This document shows positions 36,604-46,008 of a DNA stretch of 64,000 bases, piece after piece (the first letter of the stretch is position 1; each line of letters begins with the position of its first letter). Source of the stretch: AC-43 sp963728855 (GTDB lineage: Bacteria > Actinomycetota > Actinomycetes > Mycobacteriales > Micromonosporaceae); the NCBI GenBank assembly GCA_963728855.1, contig CAVSLN010000013.1:1-64000 (forward strand), in the 5' to 3' direction. The notes beneath the pieces are model-generated. The model was not told the DNA's origin. It ran no database searches and was given only the letters and a program-made list of their open reading frames with translations. A program made the position numbers and the translations under genes.

Positions 36604-37959
36604 GTGGTGGGTAGAGGGGCAGACGCGGCGACCCAGCGGGTTCTCGGCGGCCGGTACCGGCTGCTCGAGGTACTGAGCCGGAGCGGTACGGCCACCGTGT
36701 GGCTGGGCGACGACCTCCGGTTCCGGCGCCTCGTCGCGGTGAAGGTGCTCGACCTGGCGGTCGTCGCGCAGCCGGGTACGCCGCGGCGGCTGGGCCGGGA
36801 GGCCCGTACCTTGTCGCTGCTGGTGCACCCGAACATCGTCGGGGTGCACGACTTCGACGTGGACGAGGACACGGCGTACCTGGTCATGGACCTGGTGGAC
36901 GGGCCGAGCCTGGCCACCGTACTGGCCCGGGGGCCGCTTCCGGTCGGGCAGGCGATCGACATCGCCACCCAGGTCTGCGAGGCGCTGACCGCGGCGCACG
37001 GCGCCGGAGTCCGGCACGGCAACCTCAACCCGAGCAACCTGATCATGGCGCCGGACGGTGTCGTGAAGGTCGGCGACTTCGGCATCGCCGGGGGCGAGGC
37101 GCCCGACTCCCGGGACGACCTGTACGCGCTCGGCGAGCTGCTGTGCGCGATGCTGGCCGGTTCGCCGCCCGTACCCTCGGGGGATCTTCCGGACGACGTC
37201 CCCGCCGAGCTGGAGCGGTTAGTCGACGGCCTGCTGGCCGAGGACCCGGACGACCGGCCGCGGAGCGCGGAGGTGGTCCGGGCCCAGCTCGCGGCGATCG
37301 CTGAGCGCCTGGACCTCGAGGACACGACGCCCACCACCGTGCTCCCCGAACTCCCGGCCGACGGGTGGGACGACGCGTCGCCCGCCGAGCCGGCGACAGC
37401 ACACGGTGCCGGACACCGCCGGCCCTCGCGGTGGCAGATGCTGCGCAGCTCGCGTGTGCGGTGGGCGCTGGCGGCCGTACCCGTCCTGGTGCTGCTCGGC
37501 GTGGTGTATGCGGCGATGCCGGGGCCCGCGGCCTCGCCCGGCACCGCGCAGTGGGCCGGCGTCACCACCCCGTCCGCGGCGAGCCTGCCCGACGACCCGG
37601 CCCCGTCCCCCGCGGACGGTTCCCCACCCGTCACCGGTTCGGCCACGCCCGCGCGCTCGGTGCCGGCGACCCGGCAGGTGGCGGCCGCCGACCAGGTCGC
37701 CGCCCTGCAGACTCTGGTCACGCAGCAGACCGACGCCGGCCGGCTCGATGCCCGTTCGGCGGGCGAGCTGCACGGCACCCTGGACGACATCGGCCGCCGG
37801 CTGAGCCGCGGGCAGACCGCCCCGGCCGCGGCCCGGGCCGGGCAGCTGCGCAGCCGGCTGACCGAGCTGGAACAGCAAGGACAACTCACCAGCGCGGGCT
37901 ACCAGGTGCTGGCGCCGGCGGTCGACCAACTGGTCAGCTCGCTGGGCCACCCGCAATAG
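36604..37959 (+). CDS. Serine/threonine kinase-like protein, predicted pseudokinase, with FIMAH-like domain
   Basis: About 451 residues. The kinase fold is clear, but key residues are changed. The glycine loop is degenerate (VLSRSGTATVWLG), the VAIK-type lysine is present (VAVKVLDLA), and the H-R-D loop reads VRHGNLNPSNLIM: the catalytic Asp is Asn, the Arg is Gly and the P-loop Lys is Asn. DFG is intact (VGDFGIAGG), but the activation segment with A-P-E is almost absent (only about ten residues to the DLYALG helix). It is therefore probably a catalytically dead sensor or scaffold. A membrane helix (VRWALAAVPVLVLLGVVYAA) and a C-terminal helical domain (LQTLVTQQTDAGRLDARSAG ... LTELEQQGQLTSAGYQVL) match the kinase at 25309. 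The start is GTG at 36604 or 36607. Confidence 0.88.
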   Translation: MVGRGADAATQRVLGGRYRLLEVLSRSGTATVWLGDDLRFRRLVAVKVLDLAVVAQPGTPRRLGREARTLSLLVHPNIVGVHDFDVDEDTAYLVMDLVDGPSLATVLARGPLPVGQAIDIATQVCEALTAAHGAGVRHGNLNPSNLIMAPDGVVKVGDFGIAGGEAPDSRDDLYALGELLCAMLAGSPPVPSGDLPDDVPAELERLVDGLLAEDPDDRPRSAEVVRAQLAAIAERLDLEDTTPTTVLPELPADGWDDASPAEPATAHGAGHRRPSRWQMLRSSRVRWALAAVPVLVLLGVVYAAMPGPAASPGTAQWAGVTTPSAASLPDDPAPSPADGSPPVTGSATPARSVPATRQVAAADQVAALQTLVTQQTDAGRLDARSAGELHGTLDDIGRRLSRGQTAPAAARAGQLRSRLTELEQQGQLTSAGYQVLAPAVDQLVSSLGHPQ

Positions 37960-37970
37960 ACAGCTCGGGC

Positions 37971-38008
37971 CGGGCGGTCGCGGGGCGCCGCCGCCCCGCG
38001 ACCGCCCG
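37971..38008. terminator. Bidirectional perfect 17-bp hairpin terminator
   Basis: CGGGCGGTCGCGGGGCG (37971-37987) pairs perfectly with 37992-38008 around a four-base loop. It lies between the convergent 3' ends of the pseudokinase gene and the GSDH-type dehydrogenase gene, and no T tract follows. It ends the secreted-enzyme operon. Confidence 0.9.
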
Positions 38009-38017
38009 GGTGGTGCG

Positions 38018-40483
38018 TCAGGACACGGAGACTCTCAGGATGATGTCGGAGCCGTTCGCGGCACCGCCGTTGTTGTCGCAGTTGGTGGTGCTCAACCAGA
38101 ACGCGTCCGCGCCGGGCACCTTGGTGACTGTCCTCAGCCGGCCGTAGGTGCCGACGTAGTACGCGCTCGGCGTACCGGTGTTCTCGCCGCTCAGCAACGG
38201 GATGCGCCAGAGCCGTTCGCCCCGCAGCGCGGCCATGTAGACCACGTCCCGGACGATGGCGATGCCGCTGGGCGAAGCCACGTCCACGGACCACTGGCGC
38301 TTCGGGTTCTCCATGCCAGAGACGCTGCAGGTACCCTCACACGTCGGCCAACCGTAGTTGAGGCCCGGCTTGATGAGGTTCAGCTCGTCGAACATCGAGT
38401 TGCCGAACTCGGCCTCCCAGAGCCGGCCCTGCGAGTCCCAGGCGATACCTTGCGGGTTGCGGTGACCGTAGCTGTAGATGAGGTTGTTGAACGGGTTGCC
38501 GGGAGCCGGCGTCCCGTCGGTCTTCATCCGCAGGATCTTGCCGTTGAGCGAGGTCTTGCTCTGGGCGTTGCCGCCGGTCTGCGCGTCTCCGGTGGTGGCG
38601 TAGAGGTAGCCGTCCGGGCCGAAGGCGAGCCGGCCGCCGTTGTGGTACCGGTTCTTGGCGATGCCGGTCACCAGTGTGGTGTATCCGGTCAGCGAGCTGC
38701 CGTTGTACGTCATCCGGACGATCCGGTTGCCCTCGGACGCGGTGTGCATGAAGTACACGAAATGGTTCGTGGCCCAGCTCGGGTCGAAGGCAACACCCAG
38801 CAGGCCGCCCTCGCCGTTCGTGGTGACCACGTTCGGCACGGTACCGACGAGCGTCTTCGTACCACCGGTGGTGCTGAGCTTGTACACGCGGAACTGTCCG
38901 CTCGCCACCTTGTCGTCCCGCTCCGTCACCAGCGCGGACTGCCCGTCCGGAGCGAAGTACGTACCCCACGGGATGGTCCAGCCGGTGGAGTATGTCGAGA
39001 TGCTCGACGGCACCCCGCCGCTGCAGGAGGGGGTGGTGAACGTGACCGTGTTGCTCTGCGGCGACACGTGACCGGCCAGGTCGCGAGCCACCACGTTCAG
39101 CGTGTACGACGTGTTGCAGGCGAGGCTGGTGACCTGGGCCGTGGTCGCTGGCGGGTTGCCGTTGACCGACTTCACCGCGGTGGTGCCGACCCGGACGTCA
39201 TAGGCGATGACACCCACGTTGTCCGTCGACGCTCCCCAGTTGAGGGTGACGCTGCCCGACGTGAGGTTCGAGAAAGTGAGGTTGGTGGGTGCCGTGGGTG
39301 CCTGGGTGTCCGAGCTCTGCAGCGTGGTGCAGATGGCCTGCGCGCTGGAGAGCGAGACGTTGCCCGCGGCGTCCCGGGCGAAGACGGACAGCCGGTACTC
39401 GGTGCTCGGGGTGAGCCCGGTGAGCGTCTTGCTGGCACCGGTGCCGGCGGACTGGCTGAGCAGGTTGCCGTCGTGGTAGATGTCGTACCCGACCACGCCC
39501 ACGTTGTCCGTGGACGCGCCCCACGACAGGTCGATGCTGTTCTCCGTGATGTTCGAGCAGCTGGGCTGGCCCGGAGTGGTGGGTGCGACCGAGTCGGCCT
39601 GGCCCGTCACCCGCAGCCGGTCCAGGTTGGGCCCGCCGGTCGCGGTGGTGGCCGTCGCCCGTACCTTGTTGGAACCGGCGTTGAGGGTGACGGAGATGGT
39701 CTGGTCTGCCCAGGTGTCCCAGTTGGTGGTGGGGTTGAACGCCAGGTCCAGCGCCGCCGAGTTCCCGTTGACGGTGATGTCCATCGGCCGGTTCACCGTG
39801 GTGCCGTTGGCGTACCGGAAGGTCAGCGCAGCCGTACCGGTGGCCACCGCGCTGACCGTGAACTCCACATAGGACCCGGCGACGTTGGTGTAGTCGACGA
39901 AGCCGGTACCGGTGTAGTTGAGGTGGTTGGCGGCGACCGTACCCTGCGATATCGTCGCGCTCTCGGCCTGGTAGTCGGTGAACGCCGCGGCCACGCTGAA
40001 GTCCACGTAGTCCAGGTTGGCGTTGCCGGTGGCCGTGGTCGCCGTGATGCGGATCTTGTTGGAGCCCGCGTTCACGTTCGCCGTGACGTTCTTGGTGGCC
40101 CAGGTGTCCCAGTTCGTCGTCGGGTCGAAGGCGGCGGCCGCCTGCAGCACCGTCCCGTTGACGCTGATGTCGGCCGGGCGACCGGCGGTGGAGCCGTTGG
40201 CGTACCGGATGGCGAACGTCGCGCTGCCCGCGCTCGCCGCGTTGACCGTGCACTCCAGGTAGTTGCCGACCGCGTTGTCACCGTTGACGAAGCCGGTGCC
40301 GCTGTAGTTGAGGTGGTTGGTGTCCACCGTACCGGCCGAGATGGTGCAGCTCTCCGCCTCGTACCGGGTCGCCGCCGCGGACGCTGGGAACGCCTGGAGC
40401 GCCACGGTGGCCAGCAGGCCGGTCACCAGCAGGCCCGCCCCGACAACGGTGGCCAGTCTCTTTCTCTTCAACAGTCTTCTCAT
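38018..40483 (-). CDS. Secreted glucose/sorbosone-dehydrogenase (PQQ-type) with two CBM35-like and two FN3 domains
   Basis: An 821-residue secreted protein. Signal peptide at 1-37 (RLATVVGAGLLVTGLLATVA); two CBM35-like modules at about 38-165 and 168-295; two FN3 domains at about 303-385 and 393-485 (LTWGASTDN-like repeats); then a six-bladed GSDH/PQQ beta-propeller at 490-820 with NGEGGLLGVAFDPSW, NRYHNGGRLAFGPDGYLYAT, IYSYGHRNPQGIAWDSQGRL and ELNLIKPGLNYGWPTCEG. This family oxidises sugars or oligosaccharides using PQQ or related cofactors and, in LPMO-related systems, can supply electrons. The start is the ATG at 40483 behind GGAGG. It is the last gene of the enzyme block and is followed by the hairpin at 37971. 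Confidence 0.92.
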   Translation of the reverse strand: MRRLLKRKRLATVVGAGLLVTGLLATVALQAFPASAAATRYEAESCTISAGTVDTNHLNYSGTGFVNGDNAVGNYLECTVNAASAGSATFAIRYANGSTAGRPADISVNGTVLQAAAAFDPTTNWDTWATKNVTANVNAGSNKIRITATTATGNANLDYVDFSVAAAFTDYQAESATISQGTVAANHLNYTGTGFVDYTNVAGSYVEFTVSAVATGTAALTFRYANGTTVNRPMDITVNGNSAALDLAFNPTTNWDTWADQTISVTLNAGSNKVRATATTATGGPNLDRLRVTGQADSVAPTTPGQPSCSNITENSIDLSWGASTDNVGVVGYDIYHDGNLLSQSAGTGASKTLTGLTPSTEYRLSVFARDAAGNVSLSSAQAICTTLQSSDTQAPTAPTNLTFSNLTSGSVTLNWGASTDNVGVIAYDVRVGTTAVKSVNGNPPATTAQVTSLACNTSYTLNVVARDLAGHVSPQSNTVTFTTPSCSGGVPSSISTYSTGWTIPWGTYFAPDGQSALVTERDDKVASGQFRVYKLSTTGGTKTLVGTVPNVVTTNGEGGLLGVAFDPSWATNHFVYFMHTASEGNRIVRMTYNGSSLTGYTTLVTGIAKNRYHNGGRLAFGPDGYLYATTGDAQTGGNAQSKTSLNGKILRMKTDGTPAPGNPFNNLIYSYGHRNPQGIAWDSQGRLWEAEFGNSMFDELNLIKPGLNYGWPTCEGTCSVSGMENPKRQWSVDVASPSGIAIVRDVVYMAALRGERLWRIPLLSGENTGTPSAYYVGTYGRLRTVTKVPGADAFWLSTTNCDNNGGAANGSDIILRVSVS

Positions 40484-40495
40484 CGGTTCCTCCGC

Positions 40496-42250
40496 CTATC
40501 CTTGGTACTGCGCAACGATCTTGGTAAAGGCGTACGGCTGCTGGGAGATGCCGCTGCAGGAGTCGGCATCCAGGCCGGCGCCGCACGACCGGTCACGGTT
40601 GATCGACCAGAATGCGAACCGGGCGATGTGGTGCTGCTGGGCGTAGCTGAGGATGGTGGTGAAGTCGGCGGTGGTGATGGTCTCGTCGGCCTCGTCGGTC
40701 TTGCCGTTCATCGAGGACAGTCCGATGTGGGCGTACGTGACGCTGTCCGGGTAGCCGTACTTGCTCTTGACCACCGACTTGAGTCCCGCGACCGCGCTGA
40801 CCGTCGCCGAGCCCATCGAGCCGCTGTGGCCGTCGAAGTCGAACGGCATCACCGACCAAACGTCGTTGGCCAGGCCCGAGCTGGCGCCCCGGGTGATCAT
40901 GTCGATACCGGTGGGGTCCGGTCCGGTCGGCGTGGTGCCGAACGTGACGATCGTCTTGATGCCCGGGTTGTTCTGCTTGACAATCTTCAATGCGTCGATG
41001 ACCCGCTGGCGTACCGTCGCGCTGGCCCACTCGGTGTTCTCGATATCGATGTCTATAACCTTGAGAGAGTACGCGTTAATCACCTTCTGGTACGCGCCGG
41101 CCAGCGCGCTCGCGCTGGAGCAGAACTCGCCCAGCTTGTCGCCGGACCAACCGCCGATCGACACCATGACGTCCCCGCCGTTGGCGCGGATGCGGTTGAT
41201 CTGGGTCTGGTCGTTGCCGCCGGTGAGCGGCCGGCTGCCGTCCCACGCCGGGTTGCAGGTGCCGTCGGACAGGATGAAGGCGAGCGTGAACCACTTGATG
41301 CCGGTCGTGTTCATCACCGACACCGGGTCCTGCGGGCTGCCCCAGCCGAGGTACTCATACGGCGCCGCGGCCATGCCCGGGCCGCCGGTGCCGCCGCCGC
41401 TCGTCACGGTCAGCTTGTCCAGGTTGGGCCCGCCGCTCGCGGTGGTGGCCGTCGCCCGTACCGTGTTGTCGCCCGCGTTCAGCGTGGTGCTGAGGCTGAC
41501 GTCGGCCCAGGTGTCCCAGTTCGCGGTCGGGTTGAAGGCCAGGTTCGAGCTGACCGTCGAGCCGTTGACGCTGATCGACATGGGCCGGTTGGCGGTGGAT
41601 CCGTTGGCATGCCGGAAGGTCAGCGTGTAGGTGCCCGTACTGGCCACGTTGACGGTGAACTCCACGTAGGACCCGGCGACGTTCGTGTAGTCGACGAAGC
41701 CGGTACCGGTGAAGTTGAGGTGGTTGTTGGCCACCATGCCCTGCGATATCACCGCGTCCTCGGCCTGGTGGTCCGGGGAGGCGGCGGCCACGGTGAAGTC
41801 GACGTAGTCCAGGTTGACGTTGCCGGCGCTCGTGGTCGCGGTGATCCGGATCGTGTTGGCGCCCGCGTTCACGTTCGCCGTGACGTTCTTGGTGGCCCAG
41901 GTGTCCCAGTTGGCGGTCGGGTTGAATGCCGCGGCCACGGCGACGACCGACCCGTTGACGCTGATGTCGGCCGGGCGCCCCGCCGTGGAGCCGTTGGCGT
42001 ACCGGATCCCGAAGGTGGCGGTTCCCGAGTTCGCGGCGGTGACCGTGCACTCCAGATAGTTGCCGGCGGCGTTGTCTCCGTTGACGAAGCCGGTACCGCT
42101 GTAGTTGAGGTGGTTGGTGTCCACCGTGCCGGCCGAGATGGTGCAGCTCTCCGCCTCGTACCGGGTGGGCGCGGCGCTGGCGACGGTCGCGATCGCCAGG
42201 GGTAACAGAACAGCAAGCCCGGCGGCGACCGCCAGACTGATTTTTCTCAT
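40496..42250 (-). CDS. Secreted GH18 chitinase-like enzyme with two CBM35-like modules
   Basis: 584 residues: signal peptide 1-26, CBM35-like modules at about 28-152 and 158-290, and a GH18 TIM barrel at about 310-584. The catalytic motif appears as LKVIDIDIENTEW (D-x-D-x-E, with the usual Trp shifted), preceded by GGDVMVSIGGWSGDKLGEFC (the S-x-G-G strand). Also present are FTLAFILSDGTCNPAWDGS and the closing HHIARFAFWSINRD. It resembles chitinase-like hydrolases of Streptomyces with substrate chitin or related glycans. The start is the ATG at 42250 with AAGGAGC just before it. The first CBM35 module is nearly identical at DNA level to that of the dehydrogenase gene next door. Confidence 0.9.
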   Translation of the reverse strand: MRKISLAVAAGLAVLLPLAIATVASAAPTRYEAESCTISAGTVDTNHLNYSGTGFVNGDNAAGNYLECTVTAANSGTATFGIRYANGSTAGRPADISVNGSVVAVAAAFNPTANWDTWATKNVTANVNAGANTIRITATTSAGNVNLDYVDFTVAAASPDHQAEDAVISQGMVANNHLNFTGTGFVDYTNVAGSYVEFTVNVASTGTYTLTFRHANGSTANRPMSISVNGSTVSSNLAFNPTANWDTWADVSLSTTLNAGDNTVRATATTASGGPNLDKLTVTSGGGTGGPGMAAAPYEYLGWGSPQDPVSVMNTTGIKWFTLAFILSDGTCNPAWDGSRPLTGGNDQTQINRIRANGGDVMVSIGGWSGDKLGEFCSSASALAGAYQKVINAYSLKVIDIDIENTEWASATVRQRVIDALKIVKQNNPGIKTIVTFGTTPTGPDPTGIDMITRGASSGLANDVWSVMPFDFDGHSGSMGSATVSAVAGLKSVVKSKYGYPDSVTYAHIGLSSMNGKTDEADETITTADFTTILSYAQQHHIARFAFWSINRDRSCGAGLDADSCSGISQQPYAFTKIVAQYQG

Positions 42251-42383
42251 CGAAGCTCCTTGATGCTCAGGTCGGACTCGGTAACAGGTTCAACGGCGCT
42301 GCCGGTGCCGGACGGACCGCGGTCCTGCGCGGTGCCTGGTGAGTCTTCATGCGCTCCCTTCGCGAGCGTGGGCCGACGGTGGG

Positions 42384-42413
42384 CGTCGCCGGTGGGGGGT
42401 GCCGCCGGCGACG
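42384..42413 (-). terminator. Hairpin terminator after the polysaccharide lyase gene
   Basis: CGTCGCCGG (42384-42392) pairs with CCGGCGACG (42405-42413) around a 12-base loop. It lies 14 bases past the stop of the lyase gene, so transcription may partly stop before the GH18 gene. Confidence 0.6.
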
Positions 42414-42427
42414 TCCGACCGGGCGGG

Positions 42428-44002
42428 TCAGCCCACGGTGAGCCTGTCGAGGTTGGGACCGCCGCTGGCGGTCGTGGCGGTCAGCCGGATCGTGTTGGTA
42501 CCCGCCTTCAGCGCGACCGGTAGCACCAGCAGCTCCCAGCTGTCCCAGGTGGCGGTACCGGGGAAGGACTGTCCACTTCGGACGGTCACGCCGTTGACCG
42601 CGATGTCCATCGGCCGGTCGGTGGTGGTGCCGTTGGCGTACCGGACGGTCAGGGTGGTGGTGGCCGCGCTCGCCGAGCTGACCGTGAACTGCACGTACGA
42701 CCCGACGACGTTGTCGTAGTTGACGAAGCCGGTGCCGTAGTAGCCGGTGTGGTTGGACTCCACCGCGCCGCGCCAGATCGTCGCGCTCTCCGCCTCGTAC
42801 GCGACCGGCGGCGGGGGCGGCGGCTGGTCGGCGCCGAGCTGCACCTCGAGATAGTCCAGGTTCGGCCCACCGCCCGCGGTGGTCGCGGTGAGCCGCACGG
42901 TGTTGGTGCCCGCGTTCAGGTTCGCGGTGAACGGGACGTTCGCCCAGGTGTCCCAGTCGGCGGTCGGGTTGAACGCCAGGTTCGACGCGACCATGACTCC
43001 GTTGACCGTCACGGACATCGGGCGGTCCGCGGTGGTGCCGTTGGCGTGGCGGAAGGTCAGTCCGGCCGCCCCGGCGACCGCCGCGTTGACCGTCCACTCC
43101 ACCCAGGCCCCGGTGGCGTTGTCCGTGTTGACGAAGCCGGTACCGCTGAAGTTGAGGTGGTTGGCGTCGACCGTACCGCCGGACCGCGCGGCGTTCTCCG
43201 CCTCGTACCGCACCGGAGGCGGTGCAGCCGCCGCCTTGTACGCACGCATCTTCGTCAACAGAAGGTATGTGTCCTGAAGGGAACCCGACGTGTCCCCGAG
43301 GGAGCGGTAGATGCCCCACTTCGGGCGTACCCGGTCGGCGATGAACGTGTCCAGGCCGGTCCGCGTGACGTCGATGACCGTTGCGCCTCCGTCGCGCAGC
43401 ACCCAGCGCACCGCGCCCTTGGTACCGTCGCCGACGGTCATCTCGAGCTCGACGTCGATCCACTTGTTCTGCAACGGTACGAGGTCGGTCTGGCCGACGA
43501 TGACGTCGCCACTGAAGACGTGCAGCTGGATCCTCGGTGCGCCGCTCACCCGCTGCAGCGACGTGGTGAGGATGGGTAACGAGTCGGTACCCGGCATCTT
43601 CATCTGCATGATGTGGGTGAAGGTGGTGGTGGCCTTGAGGCTGCTCGGGATGAACATCGAGTACGTCCAGCGCCACGTCTCCCCAGCCGCGACGATCAGG
43701 TCGGCACCGCCCGCGTGCATCCCCTTGACCTCCTGGCGCTGCCGGTCGGTCATGACGTCGCGGTCGACCATGTGCATGGCGACGCGGTAGTTGTTGCCCT
43801 GCACGAAGATGTGCGGCTGCCCGGCCGGGTGCGAGTTGGCCCGGTCGTCCTCGACGCCTTCAAAAGCACCGAGGCCGTCGACGTCGGCCTCCGGCGCCCA
43901 GCGCTGCTGCCAGATGGTGGCGGCGGAGGCGGACAGCGGCCGGCTCAACACCGCGCCGACGACGGCCACTCCACCCGCCGCGATCAAGGTACGTCGCTTC
44001 AT
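42428..44002 (-). CDS. Secreted polysaccharide lyase-like enzyme (heparin-lyase fold) with two CBM35-like modules
   Basis: 524 residues with a Tat-like signal (KRRTLIAAGGVAVVGAVLSR, R-R followed by T-L-I). The catalytic part at about 28-265 has a concanavalin-like jelly roll: QRWAPEADVDGLGAFEGVED, RVAMHMVDRDVMTDRQRQEV, WRWTYSMFIPSSLKATTTFT and WIDVELEMTVGDGTKGAVRW. This fits heparin-lyase/alginate-lyase-type folds (PF14099-like), but the substrate is not defined. Two CBM35-like modules occupy about 275-400 and 408-524 at the C-terminus. The start is the ATG at 44002 with GGGGAGG before it. It belongs to the minus-strand enzyme block. Confidence 0.85.
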   Translation of the reverse strand: MKRRTLIAAGGVAVVGAVLSRPLSASAATIWQQRWAPEADVDGLGAFEGVEDDRANSHPAGQPHIFVQGNNYRVAMHMVDRDVMTDRQRQEVKGMHAGGADLIVAAGETWRWTYSMFIPSSLKATTTFTHIMQMKMPGTDSLPILTTSLQRVSGAPRIQLHVFSGDVIVGQTDLVPLQNKWIDVELEMTVGDGTKGAVRWVLRDGGATVIDVTRTGLDTFIADRVRPKWGIYRSLGDTSGSLQDTYLLLTKMRAYKAAAAPPPVRYEAENAARSGGTVDANHLNFSGTGFVNTDNATGAWVEWTVNAAVAGAAGLTFRHANGTTADRPMSVTVNGVMVASNLAFNPTADWDTWANVPFTANLNAGTNTVRLTATTAGGGPNLDYLEVQLGADQPPPPPPVAYEAESATIWRGAVESNHTGYYGTGFVNYDNVVGSYVQFTVSSASAATTTLTVRYANGTTTDRPMDIAVNGVTVRSGQSFPGTATWDSWELLVLPVALKAGTNTIRLTATTASGGPNLDRLTVG

Positions 44003-44085
44003 CGTTTCCTCCCCTCCCCGACCTGTGCTCGTGACGGCGCACCGACCGCGCAGTGGCCGCCGCCACGAGCACGAAGGCCGATGTG

Positions 44086-45951
44086 CTATCCGACCGTGAG
44101 CTTGTCGAGGTTCGGGCCACCGTTCACGGTGGTGGCGGTGAGCCGGATCAGGTTCGTGCCGGCGCGAAGTGGCGCGGTGACCGTGGCCGTCGCCCACGTG
44201 TCCCAGTTGGTCGTGCCGGGGAACGACGGCGTCGCGATGAGTGCCCCGTTCACCGTGATGTCCATCGGACGGCTGGTGGTCGTGCCGTTGGAGTACCGCA
44301 CCGCGGCGGGTACCGACCCGGCGGTGGCGACGTTGACCGCACACTCCACATAGGACCCGACCTCGTTGGTGCCGTTGACGAAGCCGGTCCCGGTGAAGCC
44401 GAGGTGGTTGGCGTCGACCGTACCGTCGAAGATCGTGCAGTTCTCGGCCTGGTGGTCGACGCCGGTGGTGCATTTCTGGCTCGACGCCGGGTCGGCGTTG
44501 ACCCGCAGCACGCCGCCGCCGGTGTTCTGGCTGTTCTTCACGCAGTACCCGGACACGGACTGGAAGCCCACGTCGTACGGGCCGGTCCCGGTCCGCTCCG
44601 CGGTCAGCCCGTCGAAGGACAGGTTGGCGCCGGTGTTGGCGATGACCGCCGGCCGGCCGTCGGCGGTGTTGAACTCCACCGAACTGCCCGACCAGGTAAT
44701 GTCGTGAGCGTTGTGCACGTACCAGCCGAACGCCGGCCGGGTGCCGATGCTGTTGGGGTTGTAGTTGTTCGGGTCGTTGCTCGGCACGCCGGTGCTCATG
44801 GTGCCGTTGCCGCCGGGCACGGTCAGCTTCACGTTAGTGAAACGCACGTCGCTGATCTGGTTGCTGCCTGCCTCGCCCCAGATCGTCGGGCTGAACGAGC
44901 CCGACCCGGTGTAGCTGCCGGTGATGTTGTCGAACGTGATGTTGCTGATGTGTCCGACGCCCGGGCTGTTGCCGCACCGTTTCCGGGTACCGATCTTCAT
45001 CATGATGTGCGAGTGGGTACCCGTCATGGTGATGTCGCGGTAGTGGACGTCGGAGATGTTCGCGCCGTCCATCGACACCATGCCGAGCCCGGACTTGCCG
45101 GCGCCGGTGATGGTGATCCGCTGGAAGTTGTAGTCGGTGAAGTCACCACAGGTCTCCGAGCCGAACATGAGCGCGTTGCAGCACCGGGCCGACAGCGTCG
45201 AGTCGGTGACGGTGACGTGTCCGTTGGGGAGCTTCGCGCCGAGGGCGTAGTCGCTCTTGAACGGCAGCGCGTCGTCGTTGGCCGAGATGTTGGCGTTGGT
45301 GACCGTCACGTACTGCGCGCTGATGATGTTCCAGCCGTCGCGGTCGCTGGCCGTGTCGATGTGGAGATGGTCGGACGTGATGTGGTTGCAGTTGTTGGTC
45401 AGTGCCGCGAAGTGCCCGCCGCGCCGCAGGGTGATGCCGCTCAGCGTGAGGTTGTCGCACCGGGTCAACGAGATGATCTTGTCGGCCTGCCCGGCGCCGG
45501 GGTTACCGGTGATCAGGTTGCCGGCACCGTCGATCGTGCCCGAACCGACGAACCCGATGTTGGTCAGCCGGTCGCCCCAGATCATCGCGTTGTGGAAGTG
45601 GCTGTGCCCGTAGTCCTGGTAGGCGTCGTTCGGGTTGGACTCGGCCGCGTCGTAGGTGTTCGCGTTCGAGCCGAGGATCGTCGAGCCGGCGTCCAGCTGG
45701 AGCGTGACGTTGCTCTTCATGTGGATGGAGTTCTTGGACTTGTAGTTCCCCGACGGGAACTCGACGATGCCCCCGCCCGCGGCGTTGGCCGCGTTGATGG
45801 CGCTGTTGATGGCGGCGGTGTCATTGGTCGACCCGTCACCCTTCGCGCCGTAGTCCCTGACGTTGTACGTCGCCGCGTACGCCAGCGAAGGCAGTCCCAC
45901 CAGGGCCGCCCCGACAGCGAGTACCAGCGCCATCCGCGCATACCTGCGCAT
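44086..45951 (-). CDS. Secreted GH28/pectate-lyase-3-type beta-helix enzyme with one CBM35-like module
   Basis: 621 residues: signal 1-26, then a right-handed beta-helix at about 27-485 beginning YNVRDYGAKGDGSTNDTAAI (the pectate-lyase-3/GH28 N-terminus). Internal residues include NANISANDDALPFKSDYAL (N-D-D motif) and SHIMMKIGTRKRCGNSP (the R-x-K/IK region of polygalacturonases), so pectin-like or exo-acting glycosidase activity is likely. A CBM35-like module sits at about 500-621. The start is the ATG at 45951 with GGAGGCAT before it. It is 83 bases upstream of the lyase gene and 57 bases after the GH29-like gene. Confidence 0.88.
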   Translation of the reverse strand: MRRYARMALVLAVGAALVGLPSLAYAATYNVRDYGAKGDGSTNDTAAINSAINAANAAGGGIVEFPSGNYKSKNSIHMKSNVTLQLDAGSTILGSNANTYDAAESNPNDAYQDYGHSHFHNAMIWGDRLTNIGFVGSGTIDGAGNLITGNPGAGQADKIISLTRCDNLTLSGITLRRGGHFAALTNNCNHITSDHLHIDTASDRDGWNIISAQYVTVTNANISANDDALPFKSDYALGAKLPNGHVTVTDSTLSARCCNALMFGSETCGDFTDYNFQRITITGAGKSGLGMVSMDGANISDVHYRDITMTGTHSHIMMKIGTRKRCGNSPGVGHISNITFDNITGSYTGSGSFSPTIWGEAGSNQISDVRFTNVKLTVPGGNGTMSTGVPSNDPNNYNPNSIGTRPAFGWYVHNAHDITWSGSSVEFNTADGRPAVIANTGANLSFDGLTAERTGTGPYDVGFQSVSGYCVKNSQNTGGGVLRVNADPASSQKCTTGVDHQAENCTIFDGTVDANHLGFTGTGFVNGTNEVGSYVECAVNVATAGSVPAAVRYSNGTTTSRPMDITVNGALIATPSFPGTTNWDTWATATVTAPLRAGTNLIRLTATTVNGGPNLDKLTVG

Positions 45952-46008
45952 CTATGCCTCCAAGGGAGGAGTGCGGGGGCGTCCGGGCGGGACGGACGCG
46001 CCACCCGC

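Noticed and set aside
38450..42205. A 1,251-codon open frame on the plus strand opposite the dehydrogenase and GH18 genes
   Set aside because: It is extremely rich in Arg, Gly and Val, mirrors the codon structure of the real minus-strand genes, and shows no domain. High GC makes such antisense frames common.
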